Shown: one piece after another, positions 41,600 through 50,730 of the stretch
Layout: each line of letters begins with the position of its first letter
Position numbering within the stretch: position 1 is the stretch's first letter
DNA from: JAICKM01 sp038228295
GTDB taxonomy: Bacteria > Chloroflexota > Chloroflexia > QHBQ01 > JAICKM01
DNA: 64,000 nucleotides
Reading direction: 5' to 3'
Assembly: GCA_038228295.1 (NCBI GenBank)
Contig: JBBRPH010000009.1
Location: 1-64,000, forward strand
Notes under the pieces: model-generated
What the model was told of the DNA's origin: nothing
Database searches by the model: none
Seen by the model: the letters and a program-made list of their open reading frames with translations, nothing else
Translations under genes and position numbers: made by a program

Positions 41600-43234
41600 C
41601 TACTGGTCGGGCGGAAACGCGCCTTTCGCCTGCGCCGTTAGCTGGACATCGTTGCGGGTGTAGACCCAGTAATAGCGGTCCGGCCAGTACTTGACCTTGC
41701 CGTAGAGCGTGTAGCCCTGCGTGAAGCGCGGGTCGCTTTGCAGCGCGGTAAATTCGCCGTAGAAATTCGGCGTTTCATGCGAGAAGGACGTAAAGACCAG
41801 AAAGGTGGGGCGCGGCTTCAGCGTAATGTTGGCAAAGCCTTCTTGTCCGGCGCGGTAGATCAAGTCGCCATTGGTTAGCGCGCCGGGGTTGTTGTCAATC
41901 ACACGTAGGCCCGAATAGTAGGCCACGGTGCCGATGTCTTGCAACGCCACAGTCGCGCTGGGTGAGGCGTAGCTGTGCAGCCATTGGCCTAACGGCACCA
42001 GGGAGCGCAACTTGGCTTGTTCGGCGCTTCCGCCGTCGGCCTGGGTGCGCGGGGCCATTACCAGCAAGAAAACGGCGACCGCCGCTCCTACCGCCCCAGG
42101 AGCCGCCCAGCGCCGTAGGCCCGCATCCCCTTGTCGCGCCGTCGCCTCCAGCAGGCTGATCAATGGGCGTTGCGCGTAGAGATAGAGCAGCGGTAGCAGG
42201 GGCACCATGTAGCGGATACCGGGATTATACGACTGCGAACTGAAGTAGAGCGCCGAGAGACCAACCACCGGCAGCAACAGCAGCCCATCGCGCAGGCCGG
42301 GTCGTCGGCCCATCCAGCACCCCGCCGGTAGCGCAGCGAATAGCGGCACCAGCAGGTCGCCGTAGGCCGAATAGTGGGGGCCGCGCGTGAAATAGCTGGC
42401 AATGGTATCGCTGATCGCGGCTGGATTAGAGATGGTCGCGCCCAGCCGTGAGAAAAACGGCGCAGGCACCAGTTGGCCGAAATACTGCCCGCGCCACCAG
42501 GTATATGCCAGCAACGCCACGGTCAGCGCGGTAAAGCTAGTCAGCCCCATGACCATGCCCGGTGTCCGCAACACGCGCTGGATTGGGCGGCCGGCGGGAT
42601 CGGCATCGGCCGACCGACGTGCGCGGCTCACCGCCCACAGTAGCACAATGAGACCGCTAGTTGCGGCGGGGATCGCGCCGTCGTGGCGCGTCAGCGTGAG
42701 CGCGAACAGCGCCACGGCCGCCGGGGGCCAGGGCCAATTGCGCCCGCCCAGTCCCAACCAGACCAGGCCCAGGCTCACCAACAGCAGTGTGGCGTACCAC
42801 ATCGTTTCCAGGCCGCCGCGCGCCCACAGCGCATAGGGCGCGGTGAGGGCCAGCAAGGCCGGCGCGACCAGTGCCCACCCCCGGTGCCGCACAATGCCGT
42901 AGCTCAGGCCGTAGACCAGCAGCAGGTTGAACAGGCTCAGGATGCGCCCGATTTGTGCGGCCCAGATCGGCAAGTCGAAGCCCAGCCGCGCCAGCCCGGC
43001 CAACAACACAATCCAGGATAAGTTGCTGTAGCCTTCGACCGGCGGGGTGGCCGCGTTAAACACCAACCCCCGCCCGGCGGCTAAGTTCTCGGCGTAGCGG
43101 TAGGTGATATAGGCATCGTCGGGCATATACAGCCCAACCAGGCTCTGCACCCAGAGCAGCGCGGCGGCACAGGCCAATAAACCCAGCAGGGGTCCCATAA
43201 AGGCCGGTATAACAACACGGGTTGGCGATTGCAT
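41600..43234 (-). CDS. GT-C membrane glycosyltransferase (AftB-like)
   Basis: 544 residues from ATG 43234. The first extracytoplasmic loop has PDDAYITYRYAENLAAGRGL with the Asp-Asp of GT-C enzymes and VEGYSNLSWIVLL, which I associate with AftB-like arabinosyltransferases and related proteins. About ten membrane helices follow and a C-terminal soluble domain of about 130 residues. The substrate is inferred only to be a lipid-linked sugar. The ORF stays open to 43726, but the promoter at 43242-43250 is inside that extension, so the real start is 43234. Confidence 0.75.
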   Translation of the reverse strand: MQSPTRVVIPAFMGPLLGLLACAAALLWVQSLVGLYMPDDAYITYRYAENLAAGRGLVFNAATPPVEGYSNLSWIVLLAGLARLGFDLPIWAAQIGRILSLFNLLLVYGLSYGIVRHRGWALVAPALLALTAPYALWARGGLETMWYATLLLVSLGLVWLGLGGRNWPWPPAAVALFALTLTRHDGAIPAATSGLIVLLWAVSRARRSADADPAGRPIQRVLRTPGMVMGLTSFTALTVALLAYTWWRGQYFGQLVPAPFFSRLGATISNPAAISDTIASYFTRGPHYSAYGDLLVPLFAALPAGCWMGRRPGLRDGLLLLPVVGLSALYFSSQSYNPGIRYMVPLLPLLYLYAQRPLISLLEATARQGDAGLRRWAAPGAVGAAVAVFLLVMAPRTQADGGSAEQAKLRSLVPLGQWLHSYASPSATVALQDIGTVAYYSGLRVIDNNPGALTNGDLIYRAGQEGFANITLKPRPTFLVFTSFSHETPNFYGEFTALQSDPRFTQGYTLYGKVKYWPDRYYWVYTRNDVQLTAQAKGAFPPDQ

Positions 43235-43241
43235 AGGCTCT

Positions 43242-43250
43242 ATTATACCA
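43242..43250 (-). promoter_or_regulatory. Extended -10 promoter TGGTATAAT, leaderless
   Basis: On the minus strand TGG (43250-43248) and TATAAT (43247-43242) place transcription start at about 43235, one base before ATG 43234. The -10 element overlaps the stop codon of the GNAT gene. Confidence 0.6.
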
Positions 43251-44385
43251 TGTCCGCCGAGTCGGCTGTCCAGCCGCCGCGCCGCCACATGGTATAAAGC
43301 GGCCGGTAGCCCAGCGCCGGCCAGAAGTGTGCGCCGGTCGGGTTCGTTGGGCGATAGATCAGCCAGGTGCCGTGCATCCCGCCGTGCGTGGCGGAACCGG
43401 GGGCGCGGCTGTGGCAGGCCGCCACCGTCGCCACCCACAGGGCACGGCCTAGCCCCTGTCGGCGCGCCGCTTCGGCGATCATAAAATCGTGGATAAAGCC
43501 CACTGTTCCCGGCGGCAGTTGTGTGATCACCGCCGGGCCGCCGTCGTCGCGGTCTACCGAGGCCAGGGTGAACGCTTGGAGGGTTGGGTCGTCGTGGCGG
43601 TGCGCGACCAACAGCACCCAGCGGCGCGGCTCGGCCTGCACCGTAGCGATCACATAGCCGAAATCTTCGTGCAGGCGGGGCGGCAGGCGATCGGCGTAGG
43701 GGTCGTTGCGCGCATGATAGGCACACAGATCGGCGTATAGCGCGACAATGGCGGGGCTGTCGGCGCGTGTAGCTGGGCGGATCGTCCAGCCGGGCGGCGG
43801 TTGCCCGATCCCTTCGGCGCTATGCACGGTAGGCGTGGCGCTACTTTCGGCTAGGGGAAGCGCGGCGGGAGCGGCCGGCGGATCGTTCGGCCGGTAGGCA
43901 AACACGGAGGTGGCGCGGAAGCCGAGCGCGGCCAACGCCGAGTCCAGACCGGCGCCCGGCGGCACCAGCGACACGGCCCACGGCTCGTCGGCCGGCGCGG
44001 GGGTTAGCGCCTGCACCGCCGCAAACAGCGTCGTGAACAGCGCGCCCGGCTCCTCATCGGCCGCCGCCGCGAACTGGAAAAATACCTCGCAGGTCAGATG
44101 ACGTTGCGGCAGCCACATCAATTGCGCGTCCAGCTCGCCGAAGTGCCGCCACCACGCACGCAAATAGCCGACGAGTTGCGGAGCAGCATCCGGTTGCGCC
44201 CGTTCAGCCACTGCCGCCCAGGTTTCGTCCAGGTAGCCGTCCTCGTCCAGACTGCGCTCCGCTGCCCGCAGTGCCTGCGCCGGATAGCTCAGGCGCGGGT
44301 CCACGGCGTGCCAACGACGGTACTGGTCGGCCCGCAACGCGGCCACCGCGGCTTGGTCCGCGCGGGTATAGGGGCGGGTGGTCAA
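43243..44385 (-). CDS. Tandem GNAT-domain acetyltransferase
   Basis: 380 residues holding two GNAT domains. The first (about 1-170) is divergent: TTRPYTRADQAAVAALRADQ at the start but a weak acetyl-CoA motif. The second (about 200-375) is clear: IRPATRADSPAIVALYADLC, then the acetyl-CoA-binding AEAARRQGLGRALW near 310. One domain is probably catalytic and the other structural. Substrate unknown. The TTG start at 44385 is weak but gives the expected first strand. The gene lies 17 bp before livF on the same strand and could be co-transcribed with the liv operon. Confidence 0.75.
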   Translation of the reverse strand: MTTRPYTRADQAAVAALRADQYRRWHAVDPRLSYPAQALRAAERSLDEDGYLDETWAAVAERAQPDAAPQLVGYLRAWWRHFGELDAQLMWLPQRHLTCEVFFQFAAAADEEPGALFTTLFAAVQALTPAPADEPWAVSLVPPGAGLDSALAALGFRATSVFAYRPNDPPAAPAALPLAESSATPTVHSAEGIGQPPPGWTIRPATRADSPAIVALYADLCAYHARNDPYADRLPPRLHEDFGYVIATVQAEPRRWVLLVAHRHDDPTLQAFTLASVDRDDGGPAVITQLPPGTVGFIHDFMIAEAARRQGLGRALWVATVAACHSRAPGSATHGGMHGTWLIYRPTNPTGAHFWPALGYRPLYTMWRRGGWTADSADMV

Positions 44386-44401
44386 AGAGGTGCGCAGCGT
44401 T

Positions 44402-45115
44402 TCAGTCCTCGCCCAGGTAGGCCTTCCGTACTTGCTCGCTTTGCAGTAGGTTGGCTCCGGTATCTTCGAGGACGATGTGGCCGGTCTCGATCACATAGCC
44501 GCGGTGGGCGATTTGCAGCGCCAGCAGGGCGTTTTGCTCGACCAGCAGGATCGTGCTGCCGCCGGCGTTGAGGTCGCGGATGATGCCGAAGATCGTTTCG
44601 ACCAGGATAGGGGAGAGGCCCATCGAAGGTTCGTCCAGCAACAAAACGCTCGGCTTGCTCATCAGCGCTCGGCCCATCGCCAGCATCTGCTGTTCGCCGC
44701 CGGAGAGCGTACCACCGGCTTGCGCGAAGCGCTCTTTGAGGCGCGGAAACAGCACCAGCACGCGCTCCATGTCGGCGGCAATGGCCGCTTTGTCGTTGCG
44801 GGCAAACGCGCCCATCTCCAAGTTTTCGCGCACCGTCATACGGCGGAAGATGCGTCGGCCTTCGGGCGAGTGGCCGATGCCCAGGCGCACCATCTGTTCC
44901 GGCGGCAGTTGGTCCACGCGCTTGCCTTCCAGGCGCACCTGGCCCCGCCGGGGGCGCAGCATCCCCGAAATAGTGCGCAGCGTAGTCGTTTTGCCCGCCC
45001 CGTTGCTGCCGATCAGGGTGACGATCTCCCCTTTGTTCACCGTCAGCGACACGCCTTTCAGCGCGCGGATGTTGCCGTAGTAGCTTTCGATCTGGTCGAC
45101 TTCGAGTAGGGCCAT
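44402..45115 (-). CDS. livF: Branched-chain amino-acid ABC transporter, ATPase LivF
   Basis: 237 residues from ATG 45115 (AGGAGAG about 10 nt upstream). Walker A GSNGAGKTTTLRTI, signature LSGGEQQMLAMGRALM and Walker B VLLLDEPSMGLSP are all intact; the SMGLSP form after Walker B is typical of LivF as opposed to LivG. It is the last gene of the liv operon and would pair with one of the LivG ATPases on the inner side of the permease. Confidence 0.92.
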   Translation of the reverse strand: MALLEVDQIESYYGNIRALKGVSLTVNKGEIVTLIGSNGAGKTTTLRTISGMLRPRRGQVRLEGKRVDQLPPEQMVRLGIGHSPEGRRIFRRMTVRENLEMGAFARNDKAAIAADMERVLVLFPRLKERFAQAGGTLSGGEQQMLAMGRALMSKPSVLLLDEPSMGLSPILVETIFGIIRDLNAGGSTILLVEQNALLALQIAHRGYVIETGHIVLEDTGANLLQSEQVRKAYLGED

Positions 45116-45130
45116 AGGGGACACTCTCTC

Positions 45131-45943
45131 CTAATGGTGTGGCTGGGCGGGGCCGACGGCGGACCGCCCCAGATACGCTTCAATTACTCGTGGATCGGTT
45201 CGCACGGCGGCGGGCAAGCCTTCCGCGATCTTCACGCCGTAGTTCAGCACCGTCACGCGGTCCGATAAACGCATGACCATTCGCATATCATGTTCAATCA
45301 GCAGGATCGTCACGTTACGTTCCTGTTGTAAGCGCCGGATCAAGTCCACAATGGCAGCCGTCTCCTGCGGGTTCATGCCGGCGGTCGGTTCGTCCAGCAA
45401 CAGCAGGTGCGGCTTGCTGCCGAGCGCTCGGGCGATTTCGAGCCGCCGTTGCGCGCCGAAGTCCAGGCTTTTCGCCGGCCAATCGTGCAGGGCCGTCAGC
45501 CCCGCTAGATCCAACAGTTCCTGTGCCCGCTCCACGGCGGCCGCCTCTTCGGCGATCTGCGGCGGCGCGCGGCGGATGGCGTCCCAGACGCCGCCGTGCA
45601 ACTGCGAATGCTGCCCGACCAGCACGTTTTCCAGCACCGTCATATTGGCGAACAGGCGGCTGCTTTGAAACGTGCGGGCGATGCCGCGTGCGGCTACCTG
45701 GTCCTGCGGCAGGCCGACTAGAGCCTGCCCGTTAAACCAAATGTTGCCGCTGTCCGGCGGGTACATCCCGGCCAGGATGTTGAAAAACACGGTCTTGCCG
45801 GCTCCGTTCGGCCCAATCAAGCTGACGATAGCATGGCGCGGCACCTTCAGGTCAATGCCGTCGAGGGCTACTAACGCGCCGAATTGCTTACGGATGCCCT
45901 GTGCCTGCAACAGGAGCGGGCGATAGGGTGCGGTTTCATCCAT
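45131..45943 (-). CDS. livG: Branched-chain amino-acid ABC transporter, ATPase LivG (copy 2)
   Basis: 270 residues with Walker A GPNGAGKTVFFNILAG, the LivG-type insertion with QSSRLFANMTVLENVLVGQH, a modified signature around LDFGAQRRLEIARAL (instead of LSYGQQR), and Walker B LLLLDEPTAGMNPQE. It is a paralogue of the next gene upstream (45971-46807), sharing most motifs. Note Walker A KTV instead of KTT at the position after the Lys-Thr pair. Confidence 0.9.
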   Translation of the reverse strand: MDETAPYRPLLLQAQGIRKQFGALVALDGIDLKVPRHAIVSLIGPNGAGKTVFFNILAGMYPPDSGNIWFNGQALVGLPQDQVAARGIARTFQSSRLFANMTVLENVLVGQHSQLHGGVWDAIRRAPPQIAEEAAAVERAQELLDLAGLTALHDWPAKSLDFGAQRRLEIARALGSKPHLLLLDEPTAGMNPQETAAIVDLIRRLQQERNVTILLIEHDMRMVMRLSDRVTVLNYGVKIAEGLPAAVRTDPRVIEAYLGRSAVGPAQPHH

Positions 45944-45970
45944 AGGGGTGTGGCCCTCCGGCAGGCCGCG

Positions 45971-46807
45971 TTAACTGACTGCGCCGCTGCCCAGATACGC
46001 CTCGATAACGCGCGGATTGGCGCGCACCTCGGCGGGGTTGCCCTCCGCGATCTTGGTGCCGTAGTCCAGCACGGTGATCCGCTCCGATAGCCCCATGACC
46101 ACTTTCATGTCATGTTCGATCAACAGGATCGCCAACTGACGCTGATCGCGGATAAGGCGGATAAAGCTGATTAGGTCGGCGGTCTCGTTCGGGTTCATGC
46201 CCGCCGTCGGCTCGTCGAGCAACAGCAGCTTGGGATCGCTTGCCAGTGCCCGCACGATCTCCAAGCGGCGCTGGTCGCCGTAGGGCAGGTTTTTTGCTGT
46301 CTCATCCATCACGCCGCTCATACCTACTTCATCGAGCAACTGCCGCGCCTTTTCCTGCGCGAGGGCTTCTTCCCGACGCACTGGGGCGGTCCGCAGCACG
46401 CTGCCGATCAGCCCGGCGCGCATCCGCGAGTGCTGGCCGACCAGCACGTTTTCCAGCGCCGTCATGTTGGCAAAGAGGCGGATGTTTTGGAAGGTGCGTG
46501 CGATGCCCAGCGACGTGATGCGCGAAGGGTCGGTGCCGGTGATCTCGCGCCCGTCAAAGGTCATGCGTCCGCTGGTCGGCTTATAGATGCCGGTGATGGT
46601 GTTGAAGAAAGTGGTCTTGCCGGCCCCATTCGGCCCGATCAAGCTGACAATTGTGCCCTGCGGAATCGTGAAATCCACGCTGTTGACCGCGACCAGCCCG
46701 CCGAAACGCATGGTAATCCCTTCGGCCACCAGCAGGGCCGGTCGGTCGGCTAGGGCGGTAGCGCCGGCAGTCGTGCTTGGGCCGGGGGAGGCGGATGGGC
46801 TGCTCAC
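45971..46807 (-). CDS. livG: Branched-chain amino-acid ABC transporter, ATPase LivG (copy 1)
   Basis: 278 residues. Walker A GPNGAGKTTFFNTITG, FQNIRLFANMTALENVLVGQH, LPYGDQRRLEIVRAL and LLLLDEPTAGMNPNET. The GTG start overlaps the TGA of livM (46804-46807). An N-terminal tail of about 25 residues is rich in Ser/Pro/Ala. The next gene downstream is a second LivG, so the operon encodes three ATPases instead of the usual two. Confidence 0.9.
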   Translation of the reverse strand: MSSPSASPGPSTTAGATALADRPALLVAEGITMRFGGLVAVNSVDFTIPQGTIVSLIGPNGAGKTTFFNTITGIYKPTSGRMTFDGREITGTDPSRITSLGIARTFQNIRLFANMTALENVLVGQHSRMRAGLIGSVLRTAPVRREEALAQEKARQLLDEVGMSGVMDETAKNLPYGDQRRLEIVRALASDPKLLLLDEPTAGMNPNETADLISFIRLIRDQRQLAILLIEHDMKVVMGLSERITVLDYGTKIAEGNPAEVRANPRVIEAYLGSGAVS

Positions 46808-48015
46808 TGGCTGCCTCCTTTGGTGTTCGGGTCGGCTTGACCGGCTTCGCGGGTGTCATACGGCTCCTGGCGCTCGGCTTCGCTGATCGCCGCCGTCTCC
46901 GGGTGCAGTTCGGCGCGCCGGCGATTGCTCGGCAATAGCCCTTCCGGTCGGAACAGCATGAACAGCACGAGGGTGATACCGTAGATAAAGAAGAGGTTAG
47001 TTCGCAGATCCAGCGTCGTCAGAAAATCGAAGTGGGTACTACGGCCCAGGTCGTTGATCCAGTTGTTGATTTGAATCAGGAACACCGTTTGCAGCAGGTA
47101 AATGAGTATCGCGCCCAGCATTGCGCCCCACAGGTTGCCCATCCCGCCCAGGATAACCATACACAGGATCAACACCGACTGGCTGAAGTTGAACTGGTTG
47201 GGGTCGGCAAAGCCCAGGTGGGCCGCATAGAAAGTGCCCGCGAACCCTGCAAAGCCCGCCCCCAGCCCGAAGGCCAGCAACTTGGTGAGCGTGGTGTTGA
47301 TGCCCATGCTGGCGGCGGCGAGTTCGTCTTCGCGGATCGCCATCCAGGCCCGCCCTAGCCGCGAGTCGCGCAAGCGGTTGATGACAAAGACGACGAAGCC
47401 GGCCAGCACTAGCACCAGATAGTAGAAGCTGATGTTGTTATTGACTGCGAAACTGCCGATCAGCGGCTGATCCACCCCTGCGATGCCGTTCGCCCCGCCG
47501 GTGAGGTTATCCAAATTGACGAGGAAGGTGGGTACGATCTCACCGAACCCCAGCGTCACAATCGCCAGATAGTCACCGCGTAAGCGCAAGGTGGGCGCGC
47601 CGAACGCCACGCCGAACCCGGCCGTGATCAGTGCCGATAGGATCAGCATGATCCAGAAGGGGATGTGGATGCCGTGAAAACTGGACGCGAGGATGGCATA
47701 GCTGTAGGTGCCGATAGCGAAGAAGGCGGCATAGCCGAGGTCAAGTAAGCCTGCATAGCCGACCACGATGTTGAGGCCCAACGCCAGCAGCACAAAGGCG
47801 CCCGCGTCGGCGGCGGCGTTAATGTTAGCCTGCCCATAAAAGGCACGGCCGGGGAGTTCCAGAATGTGATTAACGGCCAACAATTCGGGGGCCGGCACGA
47901 GGAGGAGCAACACGCCCAGTACAAAGGCGGTAATCAGGGAGCGGCGGCTGGCCGGTCGCGCCTGGGGAAACAGGCTGCCGCTGAATGGTGCTTTGGGCCG
48001 CATGGTCTGTTGCAT
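46804..48015 (-). CDS. livM: Branched-chain amino-acid ABC transporter, permease LivM
   Basis: 403 residues, eight to ten hydrophobic segments. The LivM pattern is visible in YAGLLDLGYAAFFAIGTYSYA, LRLRGDYLAIVTLGFGEIV and SRLGRAWMAIREDELAAASM, with a longer hydrophilic C-terminal tail (about 45 residues) than in E. coli. Pairs with LivH to form the channel. Starts 1 bp after livH ends; overlaps livG by 4 bp. Confidence 0.92.
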   Translation of the reverse strand: MQQTMRPKAPFSGSLFPQARPASRRSLITAFVLGVLLLLVPAPELLAVNHILELPGRAFYGQANINAAADAGAFVLLALGLNIVVGYAGLLDLGYAAFFAIGTYSYAILASSFHGIHIPFWIMLILSALITAGFGVAFGAPTLRLRGDYLAIVTLGFGEIVPTFLVNLDNLTGGANGIAGVDQPLIGSFAVNNNISFYYLVLVLAGFVVFVINRLRDSRLGRAWMAIREDELAAASMGINTTLTKLLAFGLGAGFAGFAGTFYAAHLGFADPNQFNFSQSVLILCMVILGGMGNLWGAMLGAILIYLLQTVFLIQINNWINDLGRSTHFDFLTTLDLRTNLFFIYGITLVLFMLFRPEGLLPSNRRRAELHPETAAISEAERQEPYDTREAGQADPNTKGGSQ

Positions 48016-48016
48016 A

Positions 48017-48961
48017 TCACACCTTCTCCGTGACGTGCTGCCCCAATAGCCCCGACGGGCGGAAGACCAGGATGCCGATCAGCACAAAGAAGACCACCGC
48101 CTGCGTCCAGCGAGTTTCCAAGAAGGTGTCACTGTAGGCTTCAACCAGGCCGATGATGAAGCCGCCCAACACCGCGCCGGGGATGTTGCCGATGCCGCCC
48201 AAGACGGCGGCGGTGAAGGCGCGCAGTCCGGTCTGGAAGCCGACGTTAAACTGCACGATCTGGATCGACATCCCATACAGGATCGCGCCGGCTCCGGCCA
48301 GCGCGCCGCCGATGAAAAAGGTGAGCGCAATCGTATTGTTGGCGTTGATGCCCATCAGTTGGGCCGTCTCGCGATCCATCGCCGTGGCACGCATCGCTTT
48401 GCCCAGCTTGGTACGCTGCACAAAGAGGGTCAGCAACACCATCAGGGTGATGCTGACGATCAGCAGGACGATGGCAATGGGCCGGATGATGACCAGGCCC
48501 CCGCCGACTGTGAAGCGCAGGGATTCGCCGGGAATGATGGGCGGGAAGGAGATTTGATTCGGTCCGCGCCAGTCGAGGCCGACGTTTTGCAGAATGTAGG
48601 ACACGCCGATAGCCGAGATCAGCGAGGCGAGTTTGGGCGCGTTCCACAACGGTCTATAGGCCACCCGCTCGATCACCACGCCGAGGGTTCCGGTGAGCAA
48701 CATCGTCACTAGGAAAGCGACTAGCAGTACGCCGATCACGCCTAACGGGTTGTTGAGTTCCGGGACTTTGTTGTTGATGCCGAAGAGCCCGACGACACTG
48801 ATCGCGATGAAGCTGCCCAGCATGAAAATATCGCCGTGGGCGAAGTTGATCAATTCGATGATGCCGTAGACCATCGTGTAGCCGAGGGCGATTAGGGCGT
48901 AGATGGACCCTTTGGAGATCCCATTCACCAGTTGCTGTAGTAACAAGGCGACGGTGATCAA
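48017..48961 (-). CDS. livH: Branched-chain amino-acid ABC transporter, permease LivH
   Basis: 314 residues from TTG 48961, selected because AGGAGAGGAG ends 8 nt upstream; the longer reading from 49006 would place that site inside the gene. LivH landmarks are LLQQLVNGISKGSIYALIAL, GIIELINFAHGDIFMLGSFI, KLGKAMRATAMDRETAQLMG and PGAVLGGFIIGLVE. Integral membrane protein with about eight helices. Confidence 0.92.
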   Translation of the reverse strand: MITVALLLQQLVNGISKGSIYALIALGYTMVYGIIELINFAHGDIFMLGSFIAISVVGLFGINNKVPELNNPLGVIGVLLVAFLVTMLLTGTLGVVIERVAYRPLWNAPKLASLISAIGVSYILQNVGLDWRGPNQISFPPIIPGESLRFTVGGGLVIIRPIAIVLLIVSITLMVLLTLFVQRTKLGKAMRATAMDRETAQLMGINANNTIALTFFIGGALAGAGAILYGMSIQIVQFNVGFQTGLRAFTAAVLGGIGNIPGAVLGGFIIGLVEAYSDTFLETRWTQAVVFFVLIGILVFRPSGLLGQHVTEKV

Positions 48962-49095
48962 ACTTCGCGCTCCTCTCCTGATGCGTGCCGGCGAGGGTTG
49001 AGCCACCGGGCGCGCCCACAGTCGGTGCCGCCCGGCGGGTGGTAAGAGGGCGGCTCCAGGTGGAGCCGCCCTGCCTGTTCAGCCGGTGTAGGGGC

Positions 49096-50484
49096 TTACT
49101 TGGTCTCGAACTTCTGCTGATCGATGTAGGTCCACGCGCCGCCTTTGACCTCGTAGATCGAGATCCAGCGGTTGGTGGTGTCGCCGTTGGCATCAAAGCC
49201 GGTGGTGCCGATGGGGCCTTTGTGCGCGGTGGTGGCGGCGATAGCGGCGCGCACCGCCTCGCGGTCCTTTTTGCCGGCGGTCTTCATGGCGTCAATGATG
49301 ATGCTGGCGGCTTCGTAGCCGTTGGCGCTATACGCTTGCGGCGCGCCTTGCCATTTGTCGCCCTTGTTGGCGGCGGTGTAAGCATCCACGAAGGACTTGG
49401 CTTCGGGCAGCAGGTTTGCATTGACGGCGGCCACGGTGCCGAAGTCGCCTTCACCGGCTGCGCCGGTCGCATCGGTATAGCCGCTCTCGACGATACCATC
49501 GCCGCCCATCAGCGGGACGTTAAGGCCGGCGGCTTTCATCGCCTTGCGGGCGGCGGGGATGCCGTTGGACTGGGTGCCGCCGTAGTAGACGACATCGGGG
49601 CCGGCCGAGGCGACGGTGCTCATGATCGAGCTAAAGTCGGCGGTACCCTTCGGCACGCTCTGATGCGCCAGCACCGTGCCGCCTTTGGCTTTAAACTCTT
49701 TTTCAAACTCGGCGGAGATACCTTTGCCGTAGACTTCGCTATCGTCGAGGATATAGGCTTTCTTTTTGCCCAGCTTATCGTAGGCATAATCCGCGCCGAC
49801 CGGCCCCTGGATGTTGTCGGTGGTGCAGACGCGGAAGTAGGTGATCTTGCCGCTGGGGCGCAGGGCGGCCAGGTTGGGATTGAACGCCGCCAGGGTGAGG
49901 TCGGTGGCGGTGTTCGACGGGCTGATGCTCGCCAAGCCGGCGGTGTTCAGCTTGGGCATCATGGCGCGGGCCACGTTGCTGTTGAACGGACCGACCATCG
50001 CCATCACGTCGGCATCGGCGACAAAGGCATCGGCATTCTTGGAGCCTTGCCCCGGATCGTGACCGGTGCCGCCCGACGGCACATCGTCGAGGAAGTACAT
50101 CTGAACCTGGTAGGATTTGCCGTCTAGGGTTACGCCGCCGGCCGCATTGACCTGATCAATGGCGAGTTGGACACCGGCGCGGGTGGGGATGCCGTTCGCG
50201 CCTTCGGCCCCGCCGACCGGCAGGTCTACCGCGATTTTGACCGTGCCGCCGCTTGCGCCGCCGCCGGCGGGAGTCGTCATAGCGCCACCGGTGGTGGCGG
50301 TCATGCCGGCCATGGCTGCCGTAGCGGTCGGGCTACTCCCGCCCATAACGGCGGTTGCCACTTCGGTGCTAGCGGCGGGAATCGCCGTATTGGCTGCGCT
50401 ACTGCCGGTATCACAGGCGCTCAGGAGCATACTGGTGGTCACGCCCAGTGACACCAACAGCCCAGTCGTGCGAGATTTGTTCAT
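49096..50484 (-). CDS. livK: Branched-chain amino-acid ABC transporter, substrate-binding lipoprotein LivK
   Basis: 462 residues from ATG 50484 (GAGGAGGAGAG upstream). The N-terminus is a lipoprotein signal ending in the lipobox MLLSAC; a Ser/Thr/Ala-rich linker of about 70 residues follows, then the type I periplasmic-binding fold: TVKIAVDLPVGGAEGANGIP, FNSNVARAMMPKLNTAGL and AYILDDSEVYGKGISAEFE. It delivers leucine, isoleucine, valine or a related solute to LivHM. First gene of the operon, directly behind a perfect promoter. Confidence 0.92.
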   Translation of the reverse strand: MNKSRTTGLLVSLGVTTSMLLSACDTGSSAANTAIPAASTEVATAVMGGSSPTATAAMAGMTATTGGAMTTPAGGGASGGTVKIAVDLPVGGAEGANGIPTRAGVQLAIDQVNAAGGVTLDGKSYQVQMYFLDDVPSGGTGHDPGQGSKNADAFVADADVMAMVGPFNSNVARAMMPKLNTAGLASISPSNTATDLTLAAFNPNLAALRPSGKITYFRVCTTDNIQGPVGADYAYDKLGKKKAYILDDSEVYGKGISAEFEKEFKAKGGTVLAHQSVPKGTADFSSIMSTVASAGPDVVYYGGTQSNGIPAARKAMKAAGLNVPLMGGDGIVESGYTDATGAAGEGDFGTVAAVNANLLPEAKSFVDAYTAANKGDKWQGAPQAYSANGYEAASIIIDAMKTAGKKDREAVRAAIAATTAHKGPIGTTGFDANGDTTNRWISIYEVKGGAWTYIDQQKFETK

Positions 50485-50566
50485 TGGAAACTCTCCTCCT
50501 CTAACTATATAGATGCCCACAAGCTACAGCGGGGCGGTCCAACCGCTCCAGCGACAGCTTGCAGGC

Positions 50567-50595
50567 ATTATAGAAGGGATAGGGTTGCTTGTCAA
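50567..50595 (-). promoter_or_regulatory. Perfect consensus promoter of the liv operon
   Basis: On the minus strand TTGACA (50595-50590), a 17-bp spacer, and TATAAT (50572-50567): exact match to the sigma-70 consensus. Start near 50560, giving a leader of about 75 nt before ATG 50484. Confidence 0.85.
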
Positions 50596-50672
50596 GAACG
50601 CCGGCGGCTAGATCCATCAGCCGCCGCGCCGGCGAGAGGGATACCGGCTGCCCTACAAGACCGTGCAGATTA

Positions 50673-50681
50673 TGGTATAAT
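50673..50681 (+). promoter_or_regulatory. Extended -10 promoter TGGTATAAT of the epmB-epmA-efp unit
   Basis: TGG 50673-50675 and TATAAT 50676-50681, start near 50688. It is divergent from the liv promoter about 80 bp away. It lies across the first possible ATG (50680), so translation must begin later, at 50731. Confidence 0.65.
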
Positions 50682-50730
50682 GGCTAGTGGCAAAAAACCA
50701 GATACGCCCCAACACGCAGGACTTGACCCC

